Shown here piece by piece: positions 48,836-60,035 of a stretch of DNA of 64,000 bases. The notes beneath the pieces were generated by a model, which had not been told where the DNA came from, made no database searches, and was given only the letters and a program-made list of their open reading frames with translations. This stretch comes from Dama dama (taxonomy: Eukaryota; Chordata; Mammalia; Artiodactyla; Cervidae). A program made the translations under genes and the position numbers. The stretch is taken from NCBI RefSeq assembly GCF_033118175.1, contig NC_083704.1:49006501-49070500 (forward strand). The letters are read 5' to 3'. Numbering within the stretch: the stretch's first letter is position 1; each line of letters begins with the position of its first letter.

Positions 48836-49195
48836 ATTGACTGTTGAATGGATAAATACCATGTAGTAAGACCCTATATTGGAATAATGTTCATCTATCA
48901 AATGTAGCATGATACATGCTACAACATGGATGAACCCTGAAAACAGGATGATCCCATTGGTTTGGAATGCCCAGAATAGGCACATCCATAGAGGCAGAAA
49001 GTATTGGTGGTTGCTAGGGCCTGAGGAGAGGGAGGAAGATAGGGAGTGACTTCTAAAGGGTATAGAATTTCTTTTGGGGATGATGAAAATATTCTAAAAT
49101 TTATTTGTTTATGGTTGTACAACTTTGTAAATGTACTAAAAAGCACTGAAATGTAATTTTACTTTACAGGGGTGAGTTATATTTTAAAAAATTTA
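48836..49195 (+). mobile_element. L1M 3' end, sense (right arm of head-to-head pair)
   Basis: ttgactgttgaatggataaa, acatgctacaacatggatga accctgaaaac, gaatgcccagaataggcaca tccatagaggcagaaag, ttggtggttgctagggcc and ggttgtacaactttgtaaat follow the same L1M region in sense, out to its 3' end. Confidence 0.75.
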
Positions 49196-49454
49196 TAATC
49201 ACTGTCATTAAATACATACCAGTTGCTTACTCTGCATTTGCTACCTTGGGAGATGCCGTGACACACAAATGAGAGAGTAGGCAGGAATCTCTCATTGGAT
49301 GTTTCTAAGTGAAAAGTTGACCTGGATACCAATAAAGAGTTTGATAAACGCATCACTTGGTGCTAATTTCTGGGTACAGGCCCCACTCAGAAAAATCTCA
49401 ACCCCTCTGGATATCAGCTATGAGAATTCAGAAGGGTTTCCCAATGTGGACTCC

Positions 49455-49615
49455 TCCAGTATTTATGTAACTTAGTCATGTTATTTTATTATCCATGCCT
49501 TACAATACTGTGAATTCCCTTTAGGCAGGACCTATGCCTTACATTCACCTTGATTTCCATGCTTAGCATTGTGTCTGGTCTGTATCAGGAGAATGTGTTT
49601 GGTGAATGGATGAGT
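49455..49615 (+). mobile_element. L2 LINE 3' end
   Basis: actgtgaattccctttaggc aggacc, cttagcattgtgtctggtct and ggtgaatggatgagtga. Confidence 0.65.
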
Positions 49616-50119
49616 GACTGTGTTTTGGAAGTCCCTGCATTACCTCCTAGGACAAAAATGCCTTCAGCTTATGGCTGTCTGGTGTGATCAGTCTGTGGTT
49701 GCCCCTCTTGGGGAAGTGTTGCTGAATTCACCACCTGTCTTCATGCAATTTTGTTTTTCTGGCACTTCCACTCTGAAGGCTAAAATGGTGATGTGGGTAG
49801 CTCTGGAGTGAGGTGCTTTCATCTCTGGTAATAGCAACCAAGATACTGGGTTCCTGGGTCAGTGAGATTTAGGAAAATTAGAGGTGGAATAAACCTCATT
49901 TTTTTCTTTTTTAAAATCATGTTTATCAAGCATCAGTGCTATAAATTCTATGTAGCTTATGGGTCTTTGCTATAATAAGAAACTGATTTTCTTTTTTTCT
50001 TCTCTGTGAAGGTACTTTATGTTGATTAAGTTCTTTCTGTTAAATATCCTTTGCTTGCCCTGGACTTTTCTTTGTGTTGATTTTTGCTTCATTTTTCTTT
50101 CATTTCCCATGCTGTTCAG

Positions 50120-50143
50120 TTACTGGATGCCCGAAGAACCAAG
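50120..50143 (+). other. Candidate 24-base in-frame microexon in the ERC2 intron
   Basis: A T/C-rich tract (about 50087-50117) ends in a TGC-containing stretch and CAG (gctgttcAG, AG at 50118-50119). Then come 24 bases encoding LLDARRTK and a donor-like AAG|GTTTGT at 50144. The length is a multiple of three and both ERC2 flanks are phase 0, so inclusion would add eight residues before the HLQLTIQ segment without shifting frame. A TGC close to the acceptor is a known feature of SRRM4-dependent neuronal microexons. This is a prediction only; short acceptor/donor pairs also arise by chance. Confidence 0.25.
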
Positions 50144-50726
50144 GTTTGTCCACTCTTTGCCGCTCGTTTGTTGTGCTCTGCACAGCCTCACCTCCTTGTG
50201 TGTTTGAGTGCGTCTGTCTGTCTGTATTTGTCCCCTTTTGCTTGCAGATGCAGTAATCCTGTTTACTAAACCTGCTCACAGCTTTATTCGTAAAAATAAA
50301 GTCCTTGTTTATGTCTACTTGTAGTGGATGCTATCATTTTTATTTTTAAATGGACATACACTTACCACAAAAAGTAACAGATAGTAGAATAAAGAAACCT
50401 TAGGAAACAAGGAATACTGAGTCTGGAGCATTGTGGGTGTAAAGAAGGTGTGTTTGTGAAAGTTTCCCTCTAACCCTTTCCACTCCTAAATTAAAACTCT
50501 GTAGATGTGTAATTTACCTTGCAACTGACACTAATACACTGTTTCTGTGTATGTGTACCTTTCTCTTAAGACATTCAGAAAGCATCATTGAATTAACACC
50601 CCTTCTCCATGTGCTGTCCCTTGCTTCTGAAGTCACCTTGGAGAACCTAACAGCTGGCCCCTCTGGACCTCATGATTAACATTCCATCTTCATAGTGTGA
50701 TAGCAGCAAATAGCATTTGGCATGTT

Positions 50727-50782
50727 CATTGACTTTTTTCCCCCTTTCTTTCTCCTCTCTTGTTCCATCTTTCTCATCATAG
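50727..50782 (+). other. 3' splice site of the ERC2 exon
   Basis: A long pyrimidine tract, nearly all C and T from about 50731 to 50777, ends in catcatAG directly before the CAC codon that opens the exon. A possible branch-point adenosine lies in cattgac just upstream of the tract (about 50723-50732). This fixes the exon start and the + strand orientation. Confidence 0.85.
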
Positions 50783-51199
50783 CACCTTCAGTTGACAATC
50801 CAGGCCCTTCAAGATGAGCTGCGAACCCAGAGAGACCTCAACCACCTCCTGCAGCAAGAGAGTGGCAACCGAGGAGCAGAGCACTTCACCATCGAACTGA
50901 CGGAGGAGAACTTCCGGCGGCTCCAAGCTGAGCATGACAGACAGGCTAAGGAGCTGTTCCTATTGAGGAAGACCTTGGAGGAAATGGAGCTGAGAATCGA
51001 AACGCAGAAACAGACCCTCAATGCCCGAGACGAGTCTATTAAAAAGCTTCTTGAGATGTTGCAGAGTAAAGGTTTGCCGTCCAAAAGTCTTGAGGATGAC
51101 AATGAACGGACACGTCGGATGGCAGAGGCTGAGTCTCAAGTCAGCCACTTAGAAGTGATTTTAGACCAGAAAGAGAAGGAAAACATACATCTTAGAGAG
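50783..51199 (+). CDS. ERC2: ERC2 internal coding exon (active-zone coiled-coil protein)
   Basis: Internal exon of ERC2 (CAST/ELKS-alpha), a large coiled-coil scaffold of the presynaptic active zone that, as known for the family, binds RIM, Liprin-alpha, Bassoon/Piccolo and related proteins. The sequence gives 417 bases, 139 codons without a stop, phase 0 at both ends. It opens HLQLTIQALQDEL and ends KENIHLRE. Residues 1-26 and 40-96 are heptad-rich and highly charged; a looser segment (about 27-36, SGNRGAEHFT) follows the first helix. ELFLLRKTLEEMELRIETQK (57-76) is shared with ERC1. Paralogue-specific positions (HLLQQESGNRG at 21-31, KGLPSKSLEDDNERTRRM at 96-113, SQVSHLEVILDQ at 118-129) match ERC2 as I remember it and differ from ERC1. 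The acceptor AG is at 50781-50782 and the donor GTAAGG at 51200. The reading frame starts before and continues after this exon, in exons outside the window. Codons look intact; no sign of a processed copy, since both splice sites and intron flanks are present. Confidence 0.95.
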
Positions 51200-51226
51200 G
51201 TAAGGACATTCAGTTTATTTCTCTAA
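51200..51226 (+). other. 5' splice site of the ERC2 exon and read-through stop
   Basis: GAG|GTAAGG is a strong donor. If the intron were retained, translation would add eight residues (VRTFSLFL) and stop at TAA 51224-51226, so the downstream open frame is intronic. Confidence 0.85.
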
Positions 51227-52444
51227 AGTCATATTTTACAAGGTAAAATATGTTAAATGTGTTACCAAGTTATTATCACAGGTTGGACGTTATCTATAGC
51301 CTTGACAAAATTCCCCTTGTCATCTGTTTTTATAACCTTCCTGTCTGCTTATCACCTTTAAAGTGGAATTTGGCATTAGTCTTTTTTTTTCCCTCTGCCC
51401 ACCACACATGTGTTCCATTATTATTCAACACGTATTCAGGATCCAAGTGTGTGCAGCACACATCAACTCTAAGGTCATTTATAGTTGCTTTCCTACAGAT
51501 GGCCATTGTTTCAGGGTCTTTTAAATACAGTACTGTTTAAGTTTTAGATATTTATTAAATATGCTCTTTTTAAAGGAGCGAAATGAATAGGTGATTAGCA
51601 AAACAATGAACTTAAATGCTTCATAGCTAAATTTGGTGTGGGATTGTTAGAAAGTAAAGCCTAAGGATATTTCTGGAAACAATGGAAAAATGTGCAGACC
51701 GATTTTGAACGTTTAGATAATCTTTGCCTGCATTTATATTCATGTAGGACAGAGTGTTCTTGGTTTTCTGAGTGTGCATTTTGCACTTGGTGAATTAAAT
51801 CATTTGAAGTTTCTCAGAGGCAGCCTCGCTGGCTTGCCACTATCATTGAATATTGGGATGCTCAGATATCTGAGAATATGCAGTTGGATAGCTCTTAGAA
51901 AGAATGTAGGTGACCTTCAAGGTTTGAAATTTTTATAGCAGTTCCTTGCTACTGTGGTGGATGTGAATCTCAAAAGTACCATGTAGGCAAAATAAAATGC
52001 TGTGACAGACACAGATCTCACAGAAAACAGGAAGCAGTGAAGTGGCATTAAGTATATTTTCAAAATATTCTGCAGCCATAAATAAAAATTCAAAAAGACG
52101 TTTGTTTTCAGACAAAACTATATTTCTTGGCATTATGTACCTTTTTGGATGGGCAGTCCTTCCAGTGAGTCATTTGTTTGATTGCTCAGAAAGCACAGCT
52201 TTCATGTTGGGACTTGGTAATGCAGCTGCTCCCAGTGGTTTTCTCTGATATTAGATTGTATTTGGTTACAACATTTTAGTAGACTTTTGTGTCTTTGGAT
52301 TTAATATCCTCCATGCTTACTCTCCTTGGTTTTGTTCTCATGAGACCCTAGCTACATGTTTGGGAAGTGAGATTGCTTGGCTTCACGTTAGATACTTAAA
52401 GATATGTTTTGTTGGGCCTGGTCTTCCCATTCATATTCCAAGAG

Positions 52445-53000
52445 TGTGAATGTGGTGGGAAGATGACTAAGATGGCCCCTATATCCATACCTATTGGAAT
52501 TCATATCTTTATTTAATCTCCTCCCTTTGAGTTTAGGCTGAACTTAGTGACTTGATCCTGAATAACAAAGGTAGTGGGATGCCAATATTACTTCCATGAT
52601 TAGATTAGTAGTAATTACTAGATTACTAGTAAGACTGTTACTTCCATGTTGTTCGTACAGTCTGTTGCCATCTCAACTGGCATGCTTTGAAGCAAGTTGC
52701 CATGTGGCAGAGGCTCATGTGGTAAGGAACCTCTAGGTAGTCAGTCTCCAGCTGACAAACAGTAAGGAATTGAGACCCTCACTCGAACAGCCACAAAGAA
52801 CTGAAAACTGCTAACCATCACTTAGTAAGCTTGAAGTGGATCTTCTCCAGTTGAGTCTTTCAATGAGATAACAGTTTCTAGGCTGACAACTTGATTTCAG
52901 CTTTCTGAGAGACTCAGCTGAGATGTGCTCAAATTCCTGTTCCACATAAACTGTGAGATAATAAATGTATGTTTTTAAGCCACTGAATTAGTTTCTGCTC
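52445..53000 (+). mobile_element. MLT1-type LTR (MaLR), truncated
   Basis: gagtttaggctgaacttagt gacttg, gtagtgggatgccaatatta cttccatgatta, tccagttgagtctttcaatg agataac and aactgtgagataataaatgt atgtttttaagccactgaat correspond to the MLT1 LTR up to its polyadenylation region. LTR only. Confidence 0.75.
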
Positions 53001-53173
53001 CACTGTATTAGCTATCTGTTGCTGTGTAAAGAATCTCTTCCTGGCTTGCACTATAGACTTTCTATTTAATTTACAGAGGAGAAGCAGTGATTACTGCCAT
53101 GTTATTTCATGTAGAATGTCTGTGGATTTTGAAATTTTGATTGTGTTATCTCAAAACTGTAGTTGGTAGATTG

Positions 53174-53391
53174 TTGTTGTTATACCGTTGCTCAGTCGTG
53201 TCTGATTCTTTGAGACCCCATGGACTGCAGCATGCCAGGCTCCCTGTCCTTCACCATCTCCCAGAGCTTGTCCAAACTCATGTCCATTGAGTTGGTGATG
53301 CCATCTGACCATCTTGTCCTCTGTCATCCCCTTCTCCTCCTGCCTTCAGTTTTTTCCAGCATCAGGGTCTTTTCTGATGACCTTGAAAAGA
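53174..53391 (-). mobile_element. BovB 3' end, antisense, with TSD
   Basis: accgttgctcagtcgtgtct to tccagcatcagggtcttttc. Flanked by ttggtagattg at 53163-53173 and 53392-53402, exact over 11 bases. Confidence 0.95.
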
Positions 53392-53659
53392 TTGGTAGAT
53401 TGCTATAGTTTAAAAAAGCTGCTGCTTTATTTTGGGTGCCAGTGGGTCCTGTTTCCTGTACAGCAAGACTGTGATACTGGAGAAATCCCCATCTGCACGG
53501 GATTGACCATGTTGGGATCTTGGGGTTAGGTAGTCAGTCTTGTCTTGACAGATTCTGCTCGTTGGCAGTATTTAATCGTGCCTTGATGGTGGCTTGATTG
53601 TTCTAGGGTATTTTCATTTAAATGAATCTAAACACCATTTGATTTATGTTTTATGAGGT

Positions 53660-54325
53660 GGGCTAAGATCATGGCATCCGATCCCATCACTTCATGGCAA
53701 ATAGATGGGGAAACAGTGGAAACAGTGGCTGACTTTAATTTTCTGGGCTCCAAAATCACTGCAGATGGTGGTTGCAGCCATGAAATTAAAAGATGCTTAC
53801 TCCTTGGAAGGAAAGTTATGACCAACCTAGACAGCATATTAAAAAGCAGAGACATTACTTTGCCAATAAAGGTCCGACTAGTCAAGGCTATGGTTTTTCC
53901 AGTAGTCATGTATGAATGTGAGAGTTGGACTATAAAGAAAGCTGAGCACCAAAGAATTGATGCTTTTGAATTGTGGTGTTTGAGAAGACTCTTGAGAGTC
54001 CCTTGGACTGCAAGGAGATCCAACCAGTCCATCCTACAGGAGATCAGTCCTGGTCATTGAAAGGACTGATGTTGAAGCTGAAACTCTAATACTTTGGCCA
54101 CCTGATGTGAAGAGCTGACTTATTAGAAAAGGCCCTTATGCTGGGAAAGATTGAGGGCAGGAGAAGGGGACGAGAGAGGATAAGATAGTTGGATGGCATC
54201 ACCAATTCAATGGACATGGGCTTGGGTGGACTCTGGGAGTTGGTGATGGACAGGGAGGCCTGGGGTGCTGCGGTTCATGGGGTCGCAAAGAGTCAGACAC
54301 GACTGAGTGACTGAACTGAACTGAA
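53660..54325 (+). mobile_element. BovB LINE 3' part, sense
   Basis: The open frame (53653-54060) reads KIMASDPITSWQIDGETVET, SHEIKRCLLLGRKVMTNLDS, VRLVKAMVFPVVMYECESW and RSNQSILQEISPG. A loss of about ten bases near 54050 (cctggtcattgaaagg) ends the frame; the remaining C-terminal text continues to gactgaactgaactgaatga. Confidence 0.95.
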
Positions 54326-54949
54326 TGATCTGGCATGAATATATGTCATGCTTCAAACCTTAAACATTAGTCCAGAAGCTCACAGGGAGTGGTACAGGAA
54401 ATGCAGGCAATGCATCCAAATGTCTTCCTTGAGCAGAAGACCAGAGTTAGTGGATAACCCTTATCTTGGCTTGTCAAGAACAGAGAATGTGTAAAAGGTG
54501 TCTGTTAAAAAAAAAAAAATCTCATTTTAAACTTGGAGTTGAATAAGATTTCGAGGCCTGAAGGGACTTTTCCCAAGGGAAAGAGGTTACCAGCTTCTGA
54601 GAGCCATTTAGTATATTTCCAGTAATTTCGGTAGTTTGAAATTGGTTTTGGTGGGAATATTGACACCATGGAAGTCAGCAAATGCTACTCTCAGGGTTTT
54701 CTGCCCCTTTGGTGCCATCGCTGAGAGCCTATTTACCAACACACCTCTGAATAAATGCCATGAAATGTTTACCTACTATACAGCAGGAAGAGGTAAGTTA
54801 AATAGTGCAAGAATTATAATTATGAATCCATTAACCACTCATGGTTCATCACATGTTTTTATAGCATCATTTGGATAGTTGCATATTTGTTGGGCACTGT
54901 GAAGAATGCTCGACCTTGATTCACAATTCTCACAACCATCTTATTTGTT

Positions 54950-55275
54950 CATTCATCTATTCATCCATCTACCCATCCATTTTGTGACTACTTATTGAGG
55001 ATCTGTTTGGGGATAGAGTAATGTTAACTGATAAAACTTGACTTCATGGTGATAATATTTTATTGGGGTGAAACAGCAGTTTAATAGTTAAACAGAGAAG
55101 TATCAGGAGGAAAAGAAGAGGGTGAGGTACTAGGGAACTGAATGGGGTCAACTTCATATTGGATAGTCAGGGAGGGCTTGTTGGAGGAGGTGGCATTGTG
55201 AACTTCAGTGACAAAAAGGAACCAGCCATGTAAGGCTCTCAGAAAACCGTTCCAGTTAGATGGCAAGGCCCATGT
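54950..55275 (+). repeat. Old unassigned mammalian repeat
   Basis: gactacttattgaggatctg, agtcagggagggcttgttgg aggaggtg and aaggaaccagccatg in the order of the 27850 copy. Confidence 0.45.
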
Positions 55276-55284
55276 CTAGGAGGT

Positions 55285-55432
55285 ATGGCCATTTTCTGTT
55301 TTCCCCTTTTTCCCTGGGGAAACTGAAGAACAAGTGACATAAAACATCTAGCCCAAGTTCCCACAGCTAACAAGCTGATATTTGAGTTAGGCTGCCTCCA
55401 GAGTCTCAGCTCTTACACCATTTCTTATATTC
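55285..55432 (-). mobile_element. MIR fragment, antisense
   Basis: ctggggaaactgaagaacaa, atctagcccaagttcccaca gctaacaagc and ctgcctccagagtctcagct. Confidence 0.65.
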
Positions 55433-55889
55433 CTATTCTAGAAGAATCTTTTTGAAAGTATACTCCACAGTATAGCCATTTTGTGGAATATTGATATGTG
55501 TTTTGAGAGGAAAAGGGCTGCAGGGCTAAATGAACTTGGGAAAATGTTGAATTTCGTAGAGCTTTCTATAGGATTCTTTAATATGCAACTATGCAGCAGT
55601 GATTTCCAAGAAGAGGACTGGGGAAGGTAGAGCCTCTCAAATTGACTTCATTTGCTTTTCTCTTGTTGCACTGTTGTTCTTTGTAAAACAGTTTGGAAAA
55701 ACACTGTGCTGGAAAATACAAATTGTGCTTTTAACTTGTGACCTACAAAATATGTAATAATATACATAGAGTTTCGCACGGCGAAAAAACTGGGTAACTT
55801 CCTCCATTGGTTATTCTAGAAGGCAAAGTTTATTGTGAGCTGTTTCCACATTCTCTGCTGAATTTTAGAATGTTTGTTCCCCTGTCAGG

Positions 55890-55916
55890 GTATTTTATTT
55901 TATTTTATTTTTTTTA
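55890..55916 (+). repeat. (TTTTA)n short tandem repeat
   Basis: Three to four ATTTT units. Confidence 0.85.
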
Positions 55917-57335
55917 GTGGAAAAATGTGGCTGACTGCTTTTGGTATTAAACCAGTAAGAATAACCCAGCTTGAAAAAAGAAGTTGCCTGACCTCTGTTA
56001 ATTTAAATGAATCTGAAACAGGATTTAAAATATACTTGAGGTTTTAAGTTCAGTGTGTTCCCGATTCCCTTTTCATTTTGCACGATTCAACCCAGTTGGG
56101 GCTGAATGGTGTAATGCTGGGGAATGGGGTGTTAGTGGTTTTATGATTCATTCTCAGGCAGAGGTGTTGGACCTCATATAAACCTCATCTCCTAGAATAC
56201 TGGCCTTGTTTAGCCTATTGTTTCGGGAGATTTAGAATTGGCAAGAGTCGCACATGGGCAGAGTCAGGTTGCTTTAGTGTCTCGTTGTCTTTTGGTGGTC
56301 TGGAAAAGGCTGAGGGTGAAACCACTTCTTTGCCTGGCAGGAAACAACAACAAAAAGATTATGATCTCAACTTATTTGGAAGACCAGAACTATTGCCCAA
56401 GAACTACAATCGACAGGCTAATGTGAGCTGAAGTATTGGCTCAAATACAAGCATTACTCACTAGTGTCGTCTGATGCGTTTGGATACAGGTTGATTTGAT
56501 AAGACATTGTTTGATGTAGTAATAGTTTACCTTGTTCTCTAGCTTTTTCCACAGAGAACATACTGTTCCATATGAAGGTTTTAGTAATCGAATACCCAAA
56601 ATACTACTGATCTTGTTAAAGAAAAAGCGGGTTTATGTGCTAGGATCCTCCTATATTCACGCTCCTTAATGTTTTGTTGGCTGATCCTTAAGAGAGAGTT
56701 AGAAGTCTTTAGTTTAATTGTACTGGAAGATGTTTGAAGGGAAAGGATATATGTTCTGCTGTCATGCTTGTTGATTTCCTATACTAAAACCCTTGGGCAA
56801 CTTGCCTGTCTTTGAAAGCAAGGTGGAACACTGAAGTTGTTGGGGACCACAGTTGCTACTAACCCGGGACAAGTAAAGCCCTCAGGACACTGGGCCTGGG
56901 CTTCCCTCCATGCTCTTGGGGGAGGGGTGCAGGGAAGAAGAGGGCAAGGCAACATGAATTCTAGGTCTCCTCATTTATTTATCCAAGTTGTTCCTAGGCC
57001 AGCAGGAATCCACCAAGGCAAAGTCTGACCTAGAAGTTCTTGAGCTCATACACCTTCTACTGACAGCTCAAACCTCCCCTATGTAATCATTGCCGAAACT
57101 TCTAATCTCCACCCTAGTCCCCCCTCTCTCAATACCATATGGCCTCCTTCTCTGTAATACACACTTGTCTCCAGTTGGGCTGGCTGAGCCACGATTTTGC
57201 TGTTGCAGGCATTTCTAATTCTGACTCTACAGATTATACATTCTATTTCTACCAAGAAAACTTATCACAGAAAGTATTCCCAAATACAAGTGACCACATA
57301 AACATAATATTTTACATTTTTTGTGCAAGAGTTTC

Positions 57336-57357
57336 ATATATATATATATGTATATAC
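57336..57357 (+). repeat. (TA)n microsatellite
   Basis: tatatatatatatgtatata. Confidence 0.85.
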
Positions 57358-57739
57358 AGAACCTAACAGTAGCTATTTTAATAAAATACTTTTTAACCTA
57401 ACCAATATATTCCACCAGTATTTCCAGGCCTCAAATATTGTCTGCAAGATGCTCAGTAAATATTTGGAAGAGTAAGAAACAGTTTAATACCGTGAGAATT
57501 GCTCTGTGGTTTATTTTGTCAGTACTGGCAAAGTTTATAATGATTGTACAAGTGTCATATTCTTTTGTTTTCTCTATTGTTGCTCTGTGTTTGGAATAGA
57601 GCAGTAGTTTTGAGGGTAGTCTTAACTAGAAGCTTTAATTTTTTCAAAATGTGTTGCATATCATTGGGCACATTTTGAACATCCATATGCAGGATGCTGT
57701 GGGAGCATCCATGGCAAGTATGTCAGGGATTCCGGTGGG

Positions 57740-57970
57740 CAGTAAGAAACAGCTCACACTTTATTGAGGTTTATTCTGTGCCAGGGACTTCTAAGGGAAA
57801 ACTCGTCGTAATCCCCATTATACAGATAAGGAAGCTGAGGCACAAAGAGGTAGGTGATTGTCATAGGTATTGTCACAAGGTATTGTCATAGGTAAGTACT
57901 GGAACCAAGATCAGAACCTGGGAAGTTTAGTTCCAGAATCTATATCTGTCACCACAGGACACTACTGCTT
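57740..57970 (-). mobile_element. MIR SINE, antisense, with a local tandem duplication
   Basis: tattctgtgccagggacttc, ccccattatacagataagga agctgaggcacaaagagg and accaagatcagaacctggga. Within it, tgtcataggtattgtcacaa ggtattgtcataggtaa repeats a short unit. Confidence 0.75.
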
Positions 57971-58139
57971 CTCGGGCTAGTGCATCAAAAAGATCTTGAA
58001 TGGCACTTAAACCTATGCAGCTTAGAGGTAGGAGAGCTGACAGCGGCTTCAGCCATGGCAGAGATGGTCTTCAAAGGCAGGAAGAACTTAACCACACCTG
58101 TTTGGTGGAGAAGGATGGTTGAAGAGATAGCTGAGCCAA

Positions 58140-58690
58140 GCGTTAGAGGAGGGAACAGTGGTGGGCTTGGGGTAGAGTGAGTTTGGAGCAGCTGAAACTC
58201 CCTCTGTCAAGAGGGAAAGGAAATAAAACTGAACAGGAGGTTTGAGGTCATGCCATTGAGGGCTCTGAGCATGTGACACAGGAAGTTGGTCTTTACCTGG
58301 TAGGCTCTGGGCAGCCTTGGAAACATTGTCCCTGGAGAATGGCATGATCAAAAAAGATTAAGTGCTAATTGATAGTAGATTAGATAGGGAGAGAATAAAG
58401 AGATGGAGATAAGTTAGAAGGATACTGTCATTCAGATGACCAAGAATCTGGATCCAGGTGGTGGCCAAGAAGTTGAAGGTCAAGGTCATCCCCATCTGCA
58501 GGCAGGACTTTGAAACTCAGGAACTGAGTACTAGGAGTGTGAGGAGCAGACAACCACTGGGGGCCTTGGTGTAGGCAGGTGGTGGGACAGACGGCAGGAG
58601 AGAATTGTCAGGAGGAGGAGCTGGGGCTGAGAAGAGACTTTGGATGTATACGAGTTTGATGGCATCCTGGTGGAGTTGTCCAACCAAGGA
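58140..58690 (+). repeat. Old unassigned mammalian repeat (tentative)
   Basis: ttgagggctctgagcatgtg, ctctgggcagccttggaaac and ccaagaagttgaaggtcaag suggest the right part of the same old repeat group as 27850. Incidental minus-strand proline-rich frames (58517-58762) cross it. Confidence 0.3.
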
Positions 58691-59694
58691 CGAGAATGTG
58701 GCTGAGGAAATGATCGTGAAGTTCTGCCCAAGATGCACAAGGTACTGCTGACTCCTGGTCACATTTTATTGTAGTTGCTTTAACACATACTTCGTTATCT
58801 GTGACCCCTGAGCTCCCAGTTTGTATGATTGTTCTAAAGGCTGCATTGTCACTTACTATTATTATTACTTAGGAGAAGAGCCTAGGAAATGCATACTTCA
58901 TCATGTTTCTTTCTCAAAAAAGCACTTAATTTTGAATATGGTATCTTTTGAGATTACATGGACTTTTCATTGGCTGATGCCTACTTGATACAGATATCCT
59001 TTGTTCTCACTGAGTTCTGTTTTCTCTGGAGAAAATAGGATAGATCCCAATGAAGAATCTTTGCTGAAAAGCGTTCTTTCTGGACCTTGCTAACAACACA
59101 TCCAAAAACAGGGTTTCATAACTTTTACCCTCACATTTTGGATGACATAGAGAATGTACTCATTTCTGTTTAGCAGCATTTGCCTTGTCTTTAAATTCTA
59201 ATACATTCTTTAAATTTGAATGCTGCATGCTAATTTGAAGTGGTTGAGGCTTTACCCCATATTGATTTTAATGAGTATAACTGGTTGCTTTTTACAGTAA
59301 CAGAGACTTGTGGATCCCCAAGGAGTCATTAGGCACAAGGCATATTGCAACCTGCTGAGAAGAGAAAGTGGCAGGGTAGAAAGCATGTGGTGAGGTCGCA
59401 GGGAGAAGTCAGGACATTTTACTGGGAGAGATGCTGATTACTGTCCTGCTCCACCTTGTGTGTGACTGCTTTCTGAAACGCATTTCTGTGGCAGCTCACC
59501 TAATGGTTCATTGTCATCATTTGGTGAAGCAGTGTACCACAAATAAAGCCTCACTGGTGAAAAAGGACTGGAAGCAGCGGTACTGAGGATATTTGAGTGT
59601 GTATCTCAAATTGCAGCAGTGGGAAGTTGCTCAGCTGTAACAAAGTCCTGTGTGTCTTGGATGGGAATATTAGCTAATACCTTATATGTGGATG

Positions 59695-60035
59695 AGGCTT
59701 CATAGTTTGTAGAACACATTCCATTTTAATGATTTCCTCTGATGTACCTGGTAACCCTCTGAGGAAACTGAGGCTCAGAGAGATTAAGAAGTGATGACAG
59801 GTAACATTCACTGAGCACTCATAAGCTAATCACTTTTCAAGGAGTGCCGTCTGTGCCTCCCAACAATACTCTGGGGTAGGTGGTGGTTTCCTGCCTCTCA
59901 GATGAGAAGGCCAAGGCCCAGATGGGTGGTGTGTCTCTTCCAGGTTCTCAGAGCAAGTAGTGATGGGCCTAAAATTAAAAACTGGGCCTTCTGGTTCCAG
60001 GCATCTGTCCCTAATCACTCCTGGATACTGCCAGA
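59695..60035 (-). mobile_element. Two adjacent MIR fragments, antisense
   Basis: First: tgaggaaactgaggctcaga gagattaag (to about 59795). Second: attcactgagcactcataag, ccaacaatactctggggtag and gatgagaaggccaaggccca. Confidence 0.7.

Larger units (their letters stand above)
1..50782 (+). other. ERC2 intron upstream of the exon (5' part outside window)
   Basis: No other convincing exon was found apart from the candidate microexon. The sequence is AT-rich non-coding DNA with interspersed repeats, listed separately. Stretches where I recognise nothing include 1-2370, 2990-3480, 4730-5600, 6960-7820, 9105-11460, 15000-15860, 20020-20550, 22770-23570, 24141-24650, 25300-26460, 26966-27500, 28340-29030, 32860-33390, 35130-36690, 37510-38170, 41185-41750, 42640-44185, 44305-44590, 44800-45570, 49200-49455 and 49620-50110. 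Confidence 0.85.

Noticed and set aside
53653..54060. 135-residue frame as a host gene
   Set aside because: BovB ORF2 C-terminal text ending in a small deletion.
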